The translations under genes were made by a program, and so were the position numbers. From assembly GCF_009192945.1 (NCBI RefSeq), contig NZ_NSET01000047.1, positions 43,613 through 107,612 on the forward strand: a stretch of DNA of 64,000 bases, read 5' to 3'. Shown piece after piece: positions 28,565 through 37,301 of this stretch; the first letter of the stretch is position 1, and every line of letters begins with the position of its first letter. A model generated the notes under the pieces. The model worked only from the letters and a program-made list of their open reading frames with translations, searched no databases and had not been told where the DNA came from. The DNA is from Xanthomonas maliensis (GTDB lineage: Bacteria > Pseudomonadota > Gammaproteobacteria > Xanthomonadales > Xanthomonadaceae).

Positions 28565-29839
28565 ATGATCCGCGACACCTCCGCCCAGGACCAGATCCTT
28601 CGCCCCTCCTCCGGGACCGGCCGCGTCTGGCGCCGCTGGCTGCTGCCGGCGATCGGTACGCTTGCCCTGCTGGGCTGCATCGGCTGGGCCGTGTCCGCAT
28701 GGAGCGCCGGCAGCCGATCCTTCGATGCCAGCCGCGTGCGGATCGGCACCGTGACCCGTGGCGATCTGGTGCGCGATATCGCCGCCGACGGCCGCGTCAT
28801 CGCCGCCAACAGTCCGATCCTGTATGCCATCTCCGCCGGCAACGTGACCCTGAGCGTGGTCGCCGGCGACGTCGTCAAGCAGGGACAGGAGCTGGCGCGG
28901 ATCGACAGCCCGGAACTGCGCAGCAAGCTGGCGCAGGAGCAGGCCACGCTGGCCGGCCTGGAGGCGGAAGCCAGCCGTACGGCGCTGGACGCCACCCTGG
29001 CGCGCGCCAATGCCAGCAAGCTTACCGACCAGGCCCAGATCGACCGGCAGGCCGCCGCCCGCGACCTGGAGCGGTATCAGCGCGGCTACGACGGCGGCGC
29101 GGTGCCGCAGGTGGAGCTGGCCAAGGCGCAGGACACCTTGCGCAAGACCGAGATCGAGCTGCAGCACGCCCAGCGCGATGCCGCCTTGAAGAGCGAGGGC
29201 GCGGATCTGGACGCACGCAACAAGCGCTTGCTCGCCGACCGCCAGCGCGCCGTGGTGACCGAGGTGCAACGGCAGGTGGATGCGCTGACCTTGCGCGCGC
29301 CCTTCGATGGACAGGTCGGCCAGGTCCAGGCTGTGCAGCACACTCAGGTCGCCGCCAATGCGCCCATTCTCGGCGTGGTCGACCTGTCCAAGTTCGAGGT
29401 GGAGATCAAGGTTCCGGAGAGCTTCGCCCGCGACCTGGCGATCGGCATGCCGGCCCAGCTGACCAGCGGCAGCGGCGAACCGTTCGCCGGTGCGATCTCG
29501 GCGGTATCGCCGGAAGTGGTCAACGGCGAGGTCAACGCACGCATCCGCTTCACCGACAGGCAGCCGCCTGGTCTGCGTCAAAGCCAGCGCATGAGCGCAC
29601 GCGTGCTGCTGGATACGCGCCGCAATGTGCTCAAGCTCGAGCGCGGCCCCTTCGTCGAACAATCCGGCGGGCGCTACGCCTACGTCATGGACGGCAACAC
29701 GGCGATCCGCCGCCCGGTCCAACTCGGCGTCACCAGCCTTGGCGAAGTCGAGGTCCGCTCGGGCCTGCAAGCTGGCGACCGCGTCGTGGTCTCCGGCAGC
29801 GATCTGTTCGCGGATGCTCCGCGTGTGACGGTGCATTAG
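28565..29839 (+). CDS. HlyD/MacA-type membrane fusion protein (efflux periplasmic adaptor)
   Basis: 424 residues. The N-terminal cytoplasmic tail is followed by one membrane helix at about residues 25-47 (WLLPAIGTLALLGCIGWAV). The periplasmic part starts with the lipoyl-half TRGDLVRDIAADGRVIAANS and GNVTLSVVAGDVVKQGQELARID. A coiled-coil hairpin follows at about residues 115-235, then the second lipoyl half LTLRAPFDGQVGQVQAVQ and the beta-barrel (EVEIKVPESFARDLAIGMPA). It is the first gene of the operon, 34 bp after the sigma-54 promoter; no clear Shine-Dalgarno is visible. It should link the permeases to an outer-membrane channel, but none is encoded here. Confidence 0.88.
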   Translation: MIRDTSAQDQILRPSSGTGRVWRRWLLPAIGTLALLGCIGWAVSAWSAGSRSFDASRVRIGTVTRGDLVRDIAADGRVIAANSPILYAISAGNVTLSVVAGDVVKQGQELARIDSPELRSKLAQEQATLAGLEAEASRTALDATLARANASKLTDQAQIDRQAAARDLERYQRGYDGGAVPQVELAKAQDTLRKTEIELQHAQRDAALKSEGADLDARNKRLLADRQRAVVTEVQRQVDALTLRAPFDGQVGQVQAVQHTQVAANAPILGVVDLSKFEVEIKVPESFARDLAIGMPAQLTSGSGEPFAGAISAVSPEVVNGEVNARIRFTDRQPPGLRQSQRMSARVLLDTRRNVLKLERGPFVEQSGGRYAYVMDGNTAIRRPVQLGVTSLGEVEVRSGLQAGDRVVVSGSDLFADAPRVTVH

Positions 29840-29995
29840 GGCCGGGACCCGGGACCCGGGACCCGCAAAAGCAGTATCTGCACACGTTCACTGTTTGCTC
29901 CTGATCTACCGAGTCCCGCACAAACAACACCCACACACCTTTTGCCGTTTGCCTTTGATCTACCGGGTCCCGGGGCCCGGGTCCCGATTCCCGGC
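29840..29995. repeat. Inverted heptamer-repeat element in the MFP-ATPase spacer
   Basis: The left arm (29840-29865) is built of GGGACCC units and starts directly after the MFP stop. The right arm (29964-29995) is built of GGGTCCC units, so the arms can pair across about 98 nt. Inside lie two 26-nt direct copies (29893-29918 and 29947-29972, 22 matches), each with TTTGATC- or CCTGATC-TACCG and GTCCCG. The same arm design occurs between atpG and atpA (47508-47638). A cruciform, RNA stem or mobile repeat is possible. Confidence 0.75.
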
Positions 29996-30020
29996 TCCAC
30001 CATCCACAAGGAATTCCGCC

Positions 30021-30737
30021 ATGCTCGAAATGCGCTCCGTCTCCAAGGTCTTCCGCACCGAACAGGTCGAGACGCATGCATTGCGCTCGTTGGACCTGCA
30101 TGTCCGTGAAGGTGAATTCGTCGCCGTCACTGGCCCCTCCGGCTCCGGCAAGACCACCTTTCTCAACATCGCCGGTCTGTTGGAAACCTTCACCAGCGGC
30201 CAGTACCTGCTCGATGGGCAGGATGTCAGCCATCTCAACGACGACGCGCGCTCGCGCATGCGCAACCAGAAGATCGGCTTCATCTTCCAAGGCTTCAACC
30301 TGATTCCCGACCTCAACCTGTTCGACAACGTCGATGTGCCGCTGCGCTATCGCGGCATGGCGGCGGCCGAGCGCAAGCAACGCATCGAAGAGGCGCTGAG
30401 CCGGGTTGGGCTGGGCTCGCGTATGCGGCACTACCCGTCCGAACTCTCCGGTGGCCAACAACAGCGCGCGGCGATCGCGCGTGCGCTTGCCGGCAGCCCA
30501 CGTCTGCTGCTGGCCGACGAACCGACTGGCAACCTCGACTCGCAGATGGCACGCGGCGTGCTCGAACTGCTGGAAGAGATCAACGCGCAAGGCTCGACCA
30601 TCGTCATGGTGACCCACGATCCGGAATTGGCTGCGCGCGCGCAGCGTAACGTGCACATCGTCGACGGCCAGGCCACCGACCTGCAGCGCGAACCGGTACT
30701 GGCGCATGGCGGCAGCGATGCCGCAGCCGCGCGCTGA
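30021..30737 (+). CDS. ABC transporter ATP-binding protein, MacB/LolD type
   Basis: 238 residues from the ATG at 30021 behind AAGGAA. It is the only ATPase of the operon. Motifs: Walker A GPSGSGKT (residues 38-45), Q-loop FIFQGFNLIPDL, signature LSGGQQQRAAIARAL, Walker B LLLADEPTGNLDS and switch His in VMVTHDPE. The QGFNLIPDLN pattern and DEPTGNLDS place it with MacB/LolD/FtsE-like ATPases that drive FtsX-type permeases. Six such permeases follow, the first after 16 bp, so this ATPase must serve several permease dimers or a mixture of them. Confidence 0.93.
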   Translation: MLEMRSVSKVFRTEQVETHALRSLDLHVREGEFVAVTGPSGSGKTTFLNIAGLLETFTSGQYLLDGQDVSHLNDDARSRMRNQKIGFIFQGFNLIPDLNLFDNVDVPLRYRGMAAAERKQRIEEALSRVGLGSRMRHYPSELSGGQQQRAAIARALAGSPRLLLADEPTGNLDSQMARGVLELLEEINAQGSTIVMVTHDPELAARAQRNVHIVDGQATDLQREPVLAHGGSDAAAAR

Positions 30738-30753
30738 CCGGCACGGCGACGGC

Positions 30754-32076
30754 ATGCTCGGCTACTACCTCCAGCAAGCGTGGCGCAGCCTGCGCCGCAG
30801 CCCGGTGCTCACCGCGCTGATGGTGCTGTCCATCGCCGTGGGCATCGGCGCGGCGATGACCACGCTGACGGTGCTGCGACTGCTCTCCGGTGATCCATTG
30901 CCGGGGCGCAGCCAGCAGATCTTCTTCGCGCAACTGGATCCGCGCCCCAGCAACCGCGCCAACCAGAAGCCGTTCGACAAGCTCGACTACATCTCGGCCA
31001 TGGACCTGTGGACGCGTGGGCGCGCCGATCGCCAGGCGATGGTCGCCGAGAGCCAGATCAAGGTGCACGCGCCGGACAGCGCCGCCCCGCCCTTGATGAC
31101 CCAGTTGCTGATGACCCAGGCCGATTTCTTCCCGATGTTCCAGGTGCCGTTCGCCTACGGCAGCGGCTGGCGTGCACGCGAGGACGCGGACCGGGCGCGG
31201 GTGGCGGTGATCTCGTCCGATCTCAACGCCAAGCTGTTCCAGGGCCGCAACAGCGTCGGCCGCAGCCTGCTGGTGCGCGGCACCGCTGTGCGCATCGTCG
31301 GCGTGCTGGCGCCGTGGCGGCCCTCGCCGCTGTTCTACACCTTGGCCGGCGGCAGCTTTGCCCATGGCGATACCGCCAGCTTCTATGGTCGGACACAGGA
31401 CGTGTTCATGCCGCTGTCCAGCAGCCTGGAGGTCAACGATGGCCACATCCAGCCGTGGACCTGCTTCAGCGAGGTAGCGTCCGCGATGGACCTGCGCAAT
31501 GCGCCATGCGTTTGGCTGCAATTGTGGCTCCAGCTGGACACGCCTGCGAAGGTCGCCGACTACCGCCGGCTGCTGGCCGATTACGCGGCGCAGCAGCATG
31601 CCGCCGGGCGCATCGGCCGCGCCGACACCGCACGCCTGCTGTCGCTGCCGCAATGGCTGGACCACAACCGTGTGGTCCCCGGCGACGTGCGCCTGCAGAG
31701 CTGGCTGGCGCTGGCATTCCTGGGCCTGTGCCTGTTCAACAGCGTCGGTCTGCTGCTGGCCAAGTTCCTGCGCCGCGGCGGCGAGATCGGCGTGCGCCGC
31801 GCGCTGGGGGCATCGCGCCGCGCGATCTTCGCGCAGTGCCTGACCGAGGCCAGCGTGATCGGCTTGGTTGGTGGCACCGGCGGCTGGCTGCTGACCCTGC
31901 TGGGCCTATGGAGCGTGCGCCAGCAACCGACCGCGTACGCCGACTTGGCACACCTGGACCTGACGACGTTCGCCGGCACCTTCGCCTTGGCGATCGCCTG
32001 CAGCCTCGCGGCCGGCCTGTTCCCCGCCCTGCGCGCCAGCCGTATCGCGCCGGCCATGCAACTCAAGAGTCTGTAA
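30754..32076 (+). CDS. FtsX/MacB-type ABC permease, A-type, copy 1
   Basis: 440 residues from the ATG at 30754 (MLGYYLQQAWRSLRRSPVLTALMV). One N-terminal membrane helix (about 20-42, with GIGAAMTTLTVLR), a periplasmic MacB-PCD-like domain (about 45-325), then three C-terminal helices with the FtsX core LLLAKFLRRGGEIGVRRALGASRRAIFAQ. The conserved A-type signatures GDPLPGRS, NAPCVWLQ and WLDHNRVVPGDVRLQ recur in the two later A copies. A Cys pair (TCFSE and NAPCVW) in the periplasmic domain may form a disulfide. It is paired with the B-type permease 15 bp downstream. Confidence 0.9.
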   Translation: MLGYYLQQAWRSLRRSPVLTALMVLSIAVGIGAAMTTLTVLRLLSGDPLPGRSQQIFFAQLDPRPSNRANQKPFDKLDYISAMDLWTRGRADRQAMVAESQIKVHAPDSAAPPLMTQLLMTQADFFPMFQVPFAYGSGWRAREDADRARVAVISSDLNAKLFQGRNSVGRSLLVRGTAVRIVGVLAPWRPSPLFYTLAGGSFAHGDTASFYGRTQDVFMPLSSSLEVNDGHIQPWTCFSEVASAMDLRNAPCVWLQLWLQLDTPAKVADYRRLLADYAAQQHAAGRIGRADTARLLSLPQWLDHNRVVPGDVRLQSWLALAFLGLCLFNSVGLLLAKFLRRGGEIGVRRALGASRRAIFAQCLTEASVIGLVGGTGGWLLTLLGLWSVRQQPTAYADLAHLDLTTFAGTFALAIACSLAAGLFPALRASRIAPAMQLKSL

Positions 32077-32091
32077 CCGGGGCCCGCGGCC

Positions 32092-33306
32092 ATGCAAATC
32101 ACGCCCATTCTCAGCGCGCTGTCGCGCCATCGCATTGCGGCCACGCTGATCGCGCTGGAAGTGGCGCTGGCCTGCGCGGTGCTGTGCAACGCCTTCTTCC
32201 TGATCGGTAACCGCCTGCAACTGGTGCACCTGCGCAGCGGCATCGACGAGGCCGCCCTCGGGCTGGTGTCGCTGTCCGGCTGCGACGGCTGCAACGCAAC
32301 CGACGTCAACGCGCGCGCACTGGATGCGGTGCGCCGCACACCCGGCGTGCGTACGGCCGGCGTCGTCAACACCGTCCCGTTCGCACCGCCGGTGTTCAAC
32401 AACGGGTTGTGCCTGGACCAGGACTGCAGCCAGATCGGCGGCGTGCCGCACTTCTACATGGTCAGCCCCGGTGCCGTGGCGGCGCTGGCGCTGAAGCCGG
32501 ACAGCGGCCGCATGTTCGGAGATGCGGACTACCAGCCGCTGGACAATGGCATCCCGAGCGCGGCCGGCGTGTGGGTCACGCATGCGCTGGCCGCGCATCT
32601 GTGGCCGGGCCAAGATCCGCTGGGCAAGGAGTTCTGGGCCGGCGGGCACTTCCGCGTGATCGGCACGCTGGAGCACCTGGCGCGCCCCGATCCCGGCCGC
32701 AGCGAGGATGGCGTGATCGGCGGCGACTGGTCGGTGGTGATCCCGGTGCGCGAGGCCGCGCAGTCCGGAACCTACGTGCTGCGCGCCGATCCGCGCGAAC
32801 TGCCGCGGGTGTTGGCGCAGGCGCGCGCCGCGGTGGCGCGTGCAGTGCCCGAAGCGGTGCTGGACAACGCCAACAGCAAGCCGCTGGACGAATTGCGCCA
32901 GACGTATTTTCAGAGCGACCGCGCGATGACCGGGCTGCTGCTCGCGGTGGTGGTGGCGATGCTGCTGGTGACTGCGCTGGGCATCATTGGCCTGGCCAGC
33001 TTCTGGGTGCAACAACGCACCAAGCAGATCGGCATCCGCCGCGCGCTCGGCGCCACCCGCCGCGACATTCTGGGTTACTTCCAGACCGAGAACCTGCTGC
33101 TGGTCGGCGCCGGCGTGGCCCTGGGCATGTTGCTGGCCTACGGCGGAAACCTGCTGCTGATGCAGGTGTTCGAACTGGAACGGCTGCCGGCCAGCTACCT
33201 GCCGGTCGGCGCGCTGCTGCTGTGCGCGCTGGGCCAGCTCGCCGTGCTCGCCCCGGCCCTGCGCGCCGCCGCCGTCCCTCCCGCCATCGCCACCCGTAGC
33301 GCCTGA
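32092..33306 (+). CDS. FtsX/MacB-type ABC permease, B-type, copy 1 (Cys-rich)
   Basis: 404 residues. N-terminal helix with the B-type signature PILSALSRHRIAATLIALEV (residues 5-24), a periplasmic domain to about residue 275, then three helices with ASFWVQQRTKQIGIRRALGA and YFQTENLLLVGAGVALGMLL. It differs from the other two B copies by four periplasmic cysteines: SGCDGCNA and GLCLDQDC, that is CxxC and CxxxxC. These could bind metal or form disulfides. GYFQTEN and AVPPAIATRSA are shared by all B copies. It probably heterodimerises with the A-type protein encoded just upstream. Confidence 0.9.
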   Translation: MQITPILSALSRHRIAATLIALEVALACAVLCNAFFLIGNRLQLVHLRSGIDEAALGLVSLSGCDGCNATDVNARALDAVRRTPGVRTAGVVNTVPFAPPVFNNGLCLDQDCSQIGGVPHFYMVSPGAVAALALKPDSGRMFGDADYQPLDNGIPSAAGVWVTHALAAHLWPGQDPLGKEFWAGGHFRVIGTLEHLARPDPGRSEDGVIGGDWSVVIPVREAAQSGTYVLRADPRELPRVLAQARAAVARAVPEAVLDNANSKPLDELRQTYFQSDRAMTGLLLAVVVAMLLVTALGIIGLASFWVQQRTKQIGIRRALGATRRDILGYFQTENLLLVGAGVALGMLLAYGGNLLLMQVFELERLPASYLPVGALLLCALGQLAVLAPALRAAAVPPAIATRSA

Positions 33307-33318
33307 TCCGGAGTTCCC

Positions 33319-34617
33319 ATGTTCGGCTATTACGTCCGCCTCGCCTTGCGCAGCTTTCGCCGCAACAAGATCCTGACCGCACTGATGGTGCTGGCGATCG
33401 CGTTGGGAATCGGCGCCAGCATGACCACCTTGACCGTGTTCTACGTACTCTCCGGCGATCCGATTCCGCACAAGAGCGATCGTCTGTTCTACGTGCAGGT
33501 GGATGCGCAGCCCAAGGCCGGCTATCAACCCGGTGAAGAGCCCGATAGCCAGAGCACGCGCTACGATGCCGAGGCCTTGCTGCGCGAAAAGCATGCCAAG
33601 CGTCAGGCGATGATGACCGGTGGCGAAGCCGCGATCCAACCCCTCTCAAGCGGCCTGAAACCCTTCAAGTCCCACGTCCGCTTCACCTCGGCCGACTTCT
33701 TTCCGATGTTCGAGGCGCCATTCCTGTATGGCCACGCCTGGACCGCCACGGAAGACCAGCGTCACGAGCGCGTCGTCGTCATCAGCAAGCAGCTCAACGA
33801 GAAGCTGTTCGACGGCGCCGACAGCGTCGGCCGCGAGCTGCGCATGGACAAGAACACTTTCCGCATCCTCGGCGTGCTCGACAGCTGGGAGCCCAGCCCG
33901 CGCTTCTACGATGTCACCGATACCTATGGGTCCGACGAGCAAGCCTATCTGCCGTTCTCGGTCGCAATGGATCTGCAGATGTCACGCAACGGCAGCATGA
34001 ATTGCTTCGGCGATGCCAACGGCGATCAAACCGCGCTCAACGCGCCCTGTAGCTGGGTGCAGTATTGGGTAGAGCTGCAACAGCCATCGCAGGCCGCCGA
34101 CTACCTGGCCTATCTGGAGAACTACTCCCAACAGCAGCGCACCGCCGGCCGCTTCCAGCGACCGAACAACGTGCGCCTGCGCAACGTGATGCAATGGCTG
34201 GATCATAACGAAGTGGTCCCCGGCGACGTCCGCCTGCAACTCTGGTTGGCGATGGGGTTTCTGTTGGTCTGCCTGCTCAATACCGTCGGCCTGCTGCTGG
34301 CCAAGTTCCTGCGCCGCAGCGGCGAAATCGGCGTGCGCCGGGCGTTGGGCGCCTCGCGCTGGGCGATCTTTGCGCAGTGCCTGGTGGAAGCCGGCGCCAT
34401 TGGCCTGGCTGGCGGCATCGCCGGGCTCGGGCTGGCCATGGTCGGACTATGGGCGGTCCGCCAGCAGCCTGCCGACTACGCCAAGCTCGCCCATCTGGAT
34501 CCGGCGATGCTGGTACTGACCTTCGTCATGGCCTTGGTCGCAAGCCTGCTCGCCGGTGTCCTGCCGGCCTGGCGCGCCATCCAGATCGCCCCGGCGCTGC
34601 AGCTCAAATCCTCTTGA
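33319..34617 (+). CDS. FtsX/MacB-type ABC permease, A-type, copy 2
   Basis: 432 residues, starting MFGYYVRLALRSFRRNKILT, 12 bp after the first B gene. Same plan as copy 1: one helix with IALGIGASMTTLTVFYV, a periplasmic domain, then three helices with FLRRSGEIGVRRALGASRWAIF. Shared A-type marks: GDPIPHKS, the Cys pair (NCFGD and NAPCSW), and WLDHNEVVPGDVRLQ. The periplasmic region PKAGYQPGEEPDSQSTRYDA has no counterpart in copy 1, so ligand or partner contacts may differ. A 63-bp gap precedes its B partner. Confidence 0.9.
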   Translation: MFGYYVRLALRSFRRNKILTALMVLAIALGIGASMTTLTVFYVLSGDPIPHKSDRLFYVQVDAQPKAGYQPGEEPDSQSTRYDAEALLREKHAKRQAMMTGGEAAIQPLSSGLKPFKSHVRFTSADFFPMFEAPFLYGHAWTATEDQRHERVVVISKQLNEKLFDGADSVGRELRMDKNTFRILGVLDSWEPSPRFYDVTDTYGSDEQAYLPFSVAMDLQMSRNGSMNCFGDANGDQTALNAPCSWVQYWVELQQPSQAADYLAYLENYSQQQRTAGRFQRPNNVRLRNVMQWLDHNEVVPGDVRLQLWLAMGFLLVCLLNTVGLLLAKFLRRSGEIGVRRALGASRWAIFAQCLVEAGAIGLAGGIAGLGLAMVGLWAVRQQPADYAKLAHLDPAMLVLTFVMALVASLLAGVLPAWRAIQIAPALQLKSS

Positions 34618-34680
34618 CGACCGTGCCCGCCGCGCCGCGGCGGGCGGACCGCAACCCAGGTTACGCACAAGGTTACCGCC

Positions 34681-35907
34681 ATGGATATCCGACCCATCCT
34701 TTCCACCCTACGCCGGCACAAGACTGCTGCCGCGCTGATCGTGCTGGAAATCGCGCTGGCCTGCGCCATCGTCTGCAATGCCCTGTTCCTGATCGACAAC
34801 CGCATCGAAACCCTGCACCGGCCCAGCGGCATCGCCGAATCGGAACTGGTGACGGTGTCGCTGGGCGGTATTGGCCAGCAGGTCAATGCTGCAGCACGTA
34901 CCCGCGAAGACCTGGCCGCGTTGCGCGCGCTACCCGGCGTGCGCAACGCGACCGTGCTCAATCAAATGCCATTCGTGCGCTATTCCTGGAACACCAGCCT
35001 GGGACTGACGCCCAACCAGGAGCGACCCACGCTCAACGCCGCGCAATACATGGCCGACGAAGGCACGCTGAAGACTCTGGGATTGCGCTTGGTGGCCGGA
35101 CGCGACTTCACGCCCGACGAATACATCGACCTGCAGGACGCACAGACCAGCCACAGCGTGCGGGAAAAAGGCACGGCGATCATTCTCAACCGCGCGACCG
35201 CCGAAAAGATGTTTCCTGGGCAAAACGCCTTGGGCAAGAACGTATACACCGGCTCGGTGGCCGCGCGCGTCGTGGGCATCGTCGAGCCGCTGGCGCGGCC
35301 GAATGCAAATGGCAACCTGGGCGAAATCGACTACGCCATGTTGCTGCCGCTGCGCATGACGTATGCCGATGGCCTGTACGTGCTGCGCGTCACCGATCCC
35401 GCACGGCGCCAGGAGGTGCTGAACGCCGCCGCAGCGGCGCTGATGAAGGTCGACAGCAGTCGCCTGGTGCTCAAGCAAGAAACCTACGAAGAGATCCGCG
35501 GCAACTATTTCCAGGGCGACCGCGCGATGGTGTGGCTGCTCGGCGCGGTCTGCATTGCGCTCTTGGTGGTGACGGCACTGGGCATCGTGGGACTGGCCAG
35601 CTTCTGGGTGCAGCAGCGCACCAAGCAAATCGGCATCCGCCGCGCACTCGGCGCCACCCGCGGGCAGATCCTGCGCTATTTCCAAACCGAGAACTTCCTG
35701 CTGGCCAGCACCGGCATCGTGCTCGGCATGCTGCTCGCCTACGCCATCAACCAATGGCTGATGGGCAAGTACGAGCTGCCGCGACTGCCGGTGTCCTACC
35801 TGCCGATCGGCGCAGTGACGCTGTGGCTGCTCGGGCAGATAGCCGTGTTGGCGCCGGCACGGCGCGCGGCCGCTGTCCCCCCGGCGGTGGCCACCCGCAG
35901 CACTTGA
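34681..35907 (+). CDS. FtsX/MacB-type ABC permease, B-type, copy 2
   Basis: 408 residues, starting MDIRPILSTLRRHKTAAALI. N-terminal helix (VLEIALACAIVCNALFLIDN), a periplasmic domain with TREDLAALRALPGVRNATVL and a YMADEGTLKTLGLRLVAGRD stretch typical of MacB_PCD, then the C-terminal FtsX core ASFWVQQRTKQIGIRRALGA. It lacks the four cysteines of B copy 1 and looks closer to B copy 3 (shared IETLHRPSGI/LERMQRPTGA-like region). A 49-bp gap separates it from A copy 3. Confidence 0.9.
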   Translation: MDIRPILSTLRRHKTAAALIVLEIALACAIVCNALFLIDNRIETLHRPSGIAESELVTVSLGGIGQQVNAAARTREDLAALRALPGVRNATVLNQMPFVRYSWNTSLGLTPNQERPTLNAAQYMADEGTLKTLGLRLVAGRDFTPDEYIDLQDAQTSHSVREKGTAIILNRATAEKMFPGQNALGKNVYTGSVAARVVGIVEPLARPNANGNLGEIDYAMLLPLRMTYADGLYVLRVTDPARRQEVLNAAAAALMKVDSSRLVLKQETYEEIRGNYFQGDRAMVWLLGAVCIALLVVTALGIVGLASFWVQQRTKQIGIRRALGATRGQILRYFQTENFLLASTGIVLGMLLAYAINQWLMGKYELPRLPVSYLPIGAVTLWLLGQIAVLAPARRAAAVPPAVATRST

Positions 35908-35956
35908 AGCCTCTGCTCGACCGGCATCATGCCGACCTTCTTCTCAGGACTCCTGC

Positions 35957-37264
35957 ATGTTCGGCTATTACTGCAAACTGGCGCTGCACAGCTTCGGCCG
36001 CAACCGGCTGCTCACCACCTTGATGGTGCTGGCCATCGCCATCGGCATCGGCATCGGCGCATCGATGACCACGCTGACCGTGTTCCATGTCTTGGCCGCC
36101 GATCCGATCCCGGGCAAGAGCACGCGGCTGTTCTACGTGGAGATGAACGTCTATCCGGACGAAAGTTACGAACCCTCCAGCGAGGCGCCGTTGCAGCTGA
36201 CCCGCCGCGATGCAGAGGCGTTGTTGCGCGACAGGCGCGGCGACCGCCAGGCGATGATGTCCGCCGGCGGCGTCACCGTGGTGCCGGCGCGCGCGACCCA
36301 GACTCCGTTTTCTGTCGAGGCGCGCTACACCAGCGCCGATTTCTTCCCGATGTTCGCCGTACCGATGCGTTACGGGCACGCCTGGACCGGCGAGGACGAT
36401 CGCCGCCGCGCGCGGGTCGCAGTCATTTCGCGGCATCTGAACGAACAACTGTTCGGCGACATCGACAGTGTCGGCAAGGACCTGCAGATCGGCGACACGG
36501 CGCTGCGCATCGTCGGCGTGGTTGACGATTGGAGCATGAATCCGCGCTTCTACGACATGACCAACGAGACCTACGCCGACAGCGAGGACGTATTCGTCCC
36601 GTTTTCGACCTCGCGCGAACTGGAACTCGGCTCCCGCGGCACGATGGATTGCTGGGGAGACAGCCCGAATGGCCCGACTGGCGAAAACGCCCCCTGCGTG
36701 TGGATCCAGTACTGGGTCGAGCTGGGCGATGCCGGCAAGCAGGCCGCCTATCGCGACTACCTGGAAAGCTACGCCCGCCAGCAGCACGACAGCGGACGCT
36801 TCAGCCATTCGGCCGACAACCGGCTGAGCGACGTGATGACGTGGCTGGATAGAAATCACGCCGTTCCTGCCGACGTGCGCCTGCAACTTTGGCTGGCGTT
36901 GGTCTTCCTGGGCATCTGCCTGCTCAATACCGTCGGTCTGATGCTGGCCAAGTTCCTGCGCCATGGCGGCGAAATCGGCGTACGCCGCGCCCTCGGCGCC
37001 TCGCGCCGCGCGATCTTCGCCCAGCATCTGGTCGAGGCCGGAATGATCGGTGTGGCGGGCGGCGCGATCGGTCTGCTGTTCGCCTGGATCGGCCTGTGGC
37101 TGGTGCGGCGGCAACCGGCCGACTATGCCTCGCTGGCGCACATGGACGGCAGCATGCTGCTGGGCACGCTGCTGCTGGCCTTGTGCAGCAGCCTGCTCGC
37201 CGGCGCACTGCCGGCGTGGCAGGCCATGCGCGTGCAGACCGCGCTGCAACTCAAATCGCAATGA
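35957..37264 (+). CDS. FtsX/MacB-type ABC permease, A-type, copy 3
   Basis: 435 residues, starting MFGYYCKLALHSFGRNRLLT. One N-terminal helix with a duplicated GIGIGIGASMTTLTVF, a periplasmic domain, then three C-terminal helices with FLRHGGEIGVRRALGASRRAIF. A-type marks: DPIPGKS, the Cys pair (DCWGD and NAPCVW), and WLDRNHAVPADVRLQ. The spacing and order of motifs match copies 1 and 2, so the three genes are tandem paralogues. Its B partner starts 37 bp downstream. Confidence 0.9.
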   Translation: MFGYYCKLALHSFGRNRLLTTLMVLAIAIGIGIGASMTTLTVFHVLAADPIPGKSTRLFYVEMNVYPDESYEPSSEAPLQLTRRDAEALLRDRRGDRQAMMSAGGVTVVPARATQTPFSVEARYTSADFFPMFAVPMRYGHAWTGEDDRRRARVAVISRHLNEQLFGDIDSVGKDLQIGDTALRIVGVVDDWSMNPRFYDMTNETYADSEDVFVPFSTSRELELGSRGTMDCWGDSPNGPTGENAPCVWIQYWVELGDAGKQAAYRDYLESYARQQHDSGRFSHSADNRLSDVMTWLDRNHAVPADVRLQLWLALVFLGICLLNTVGLMLAKFLRHGGEIGVRRALGASRRAIFAQHLVEAGMIGVAGGAIGLLFAWIGLWLVRRQPADYASLAHMDGSMLLGTLLLALCSSLLAGALPAWQAMRVQTALQLKSQ

Positions 37265-37301
37265 CGCCCCGCGCCCGCCCTTTCCTTCAGGACCATCAGC
37301 C

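Noticed and set aside
29840..29995. Heptamer arrays as a CRISPR array
   Set aside because: Units are seven bases with no unique spacers and the arms are inverted; no cas genes are present.
31906..33639. A 577-codon frame antisense to the permeases
   Set aside because: Shadow of B1 and A2; His/Arg/Gln-rich without any domain.
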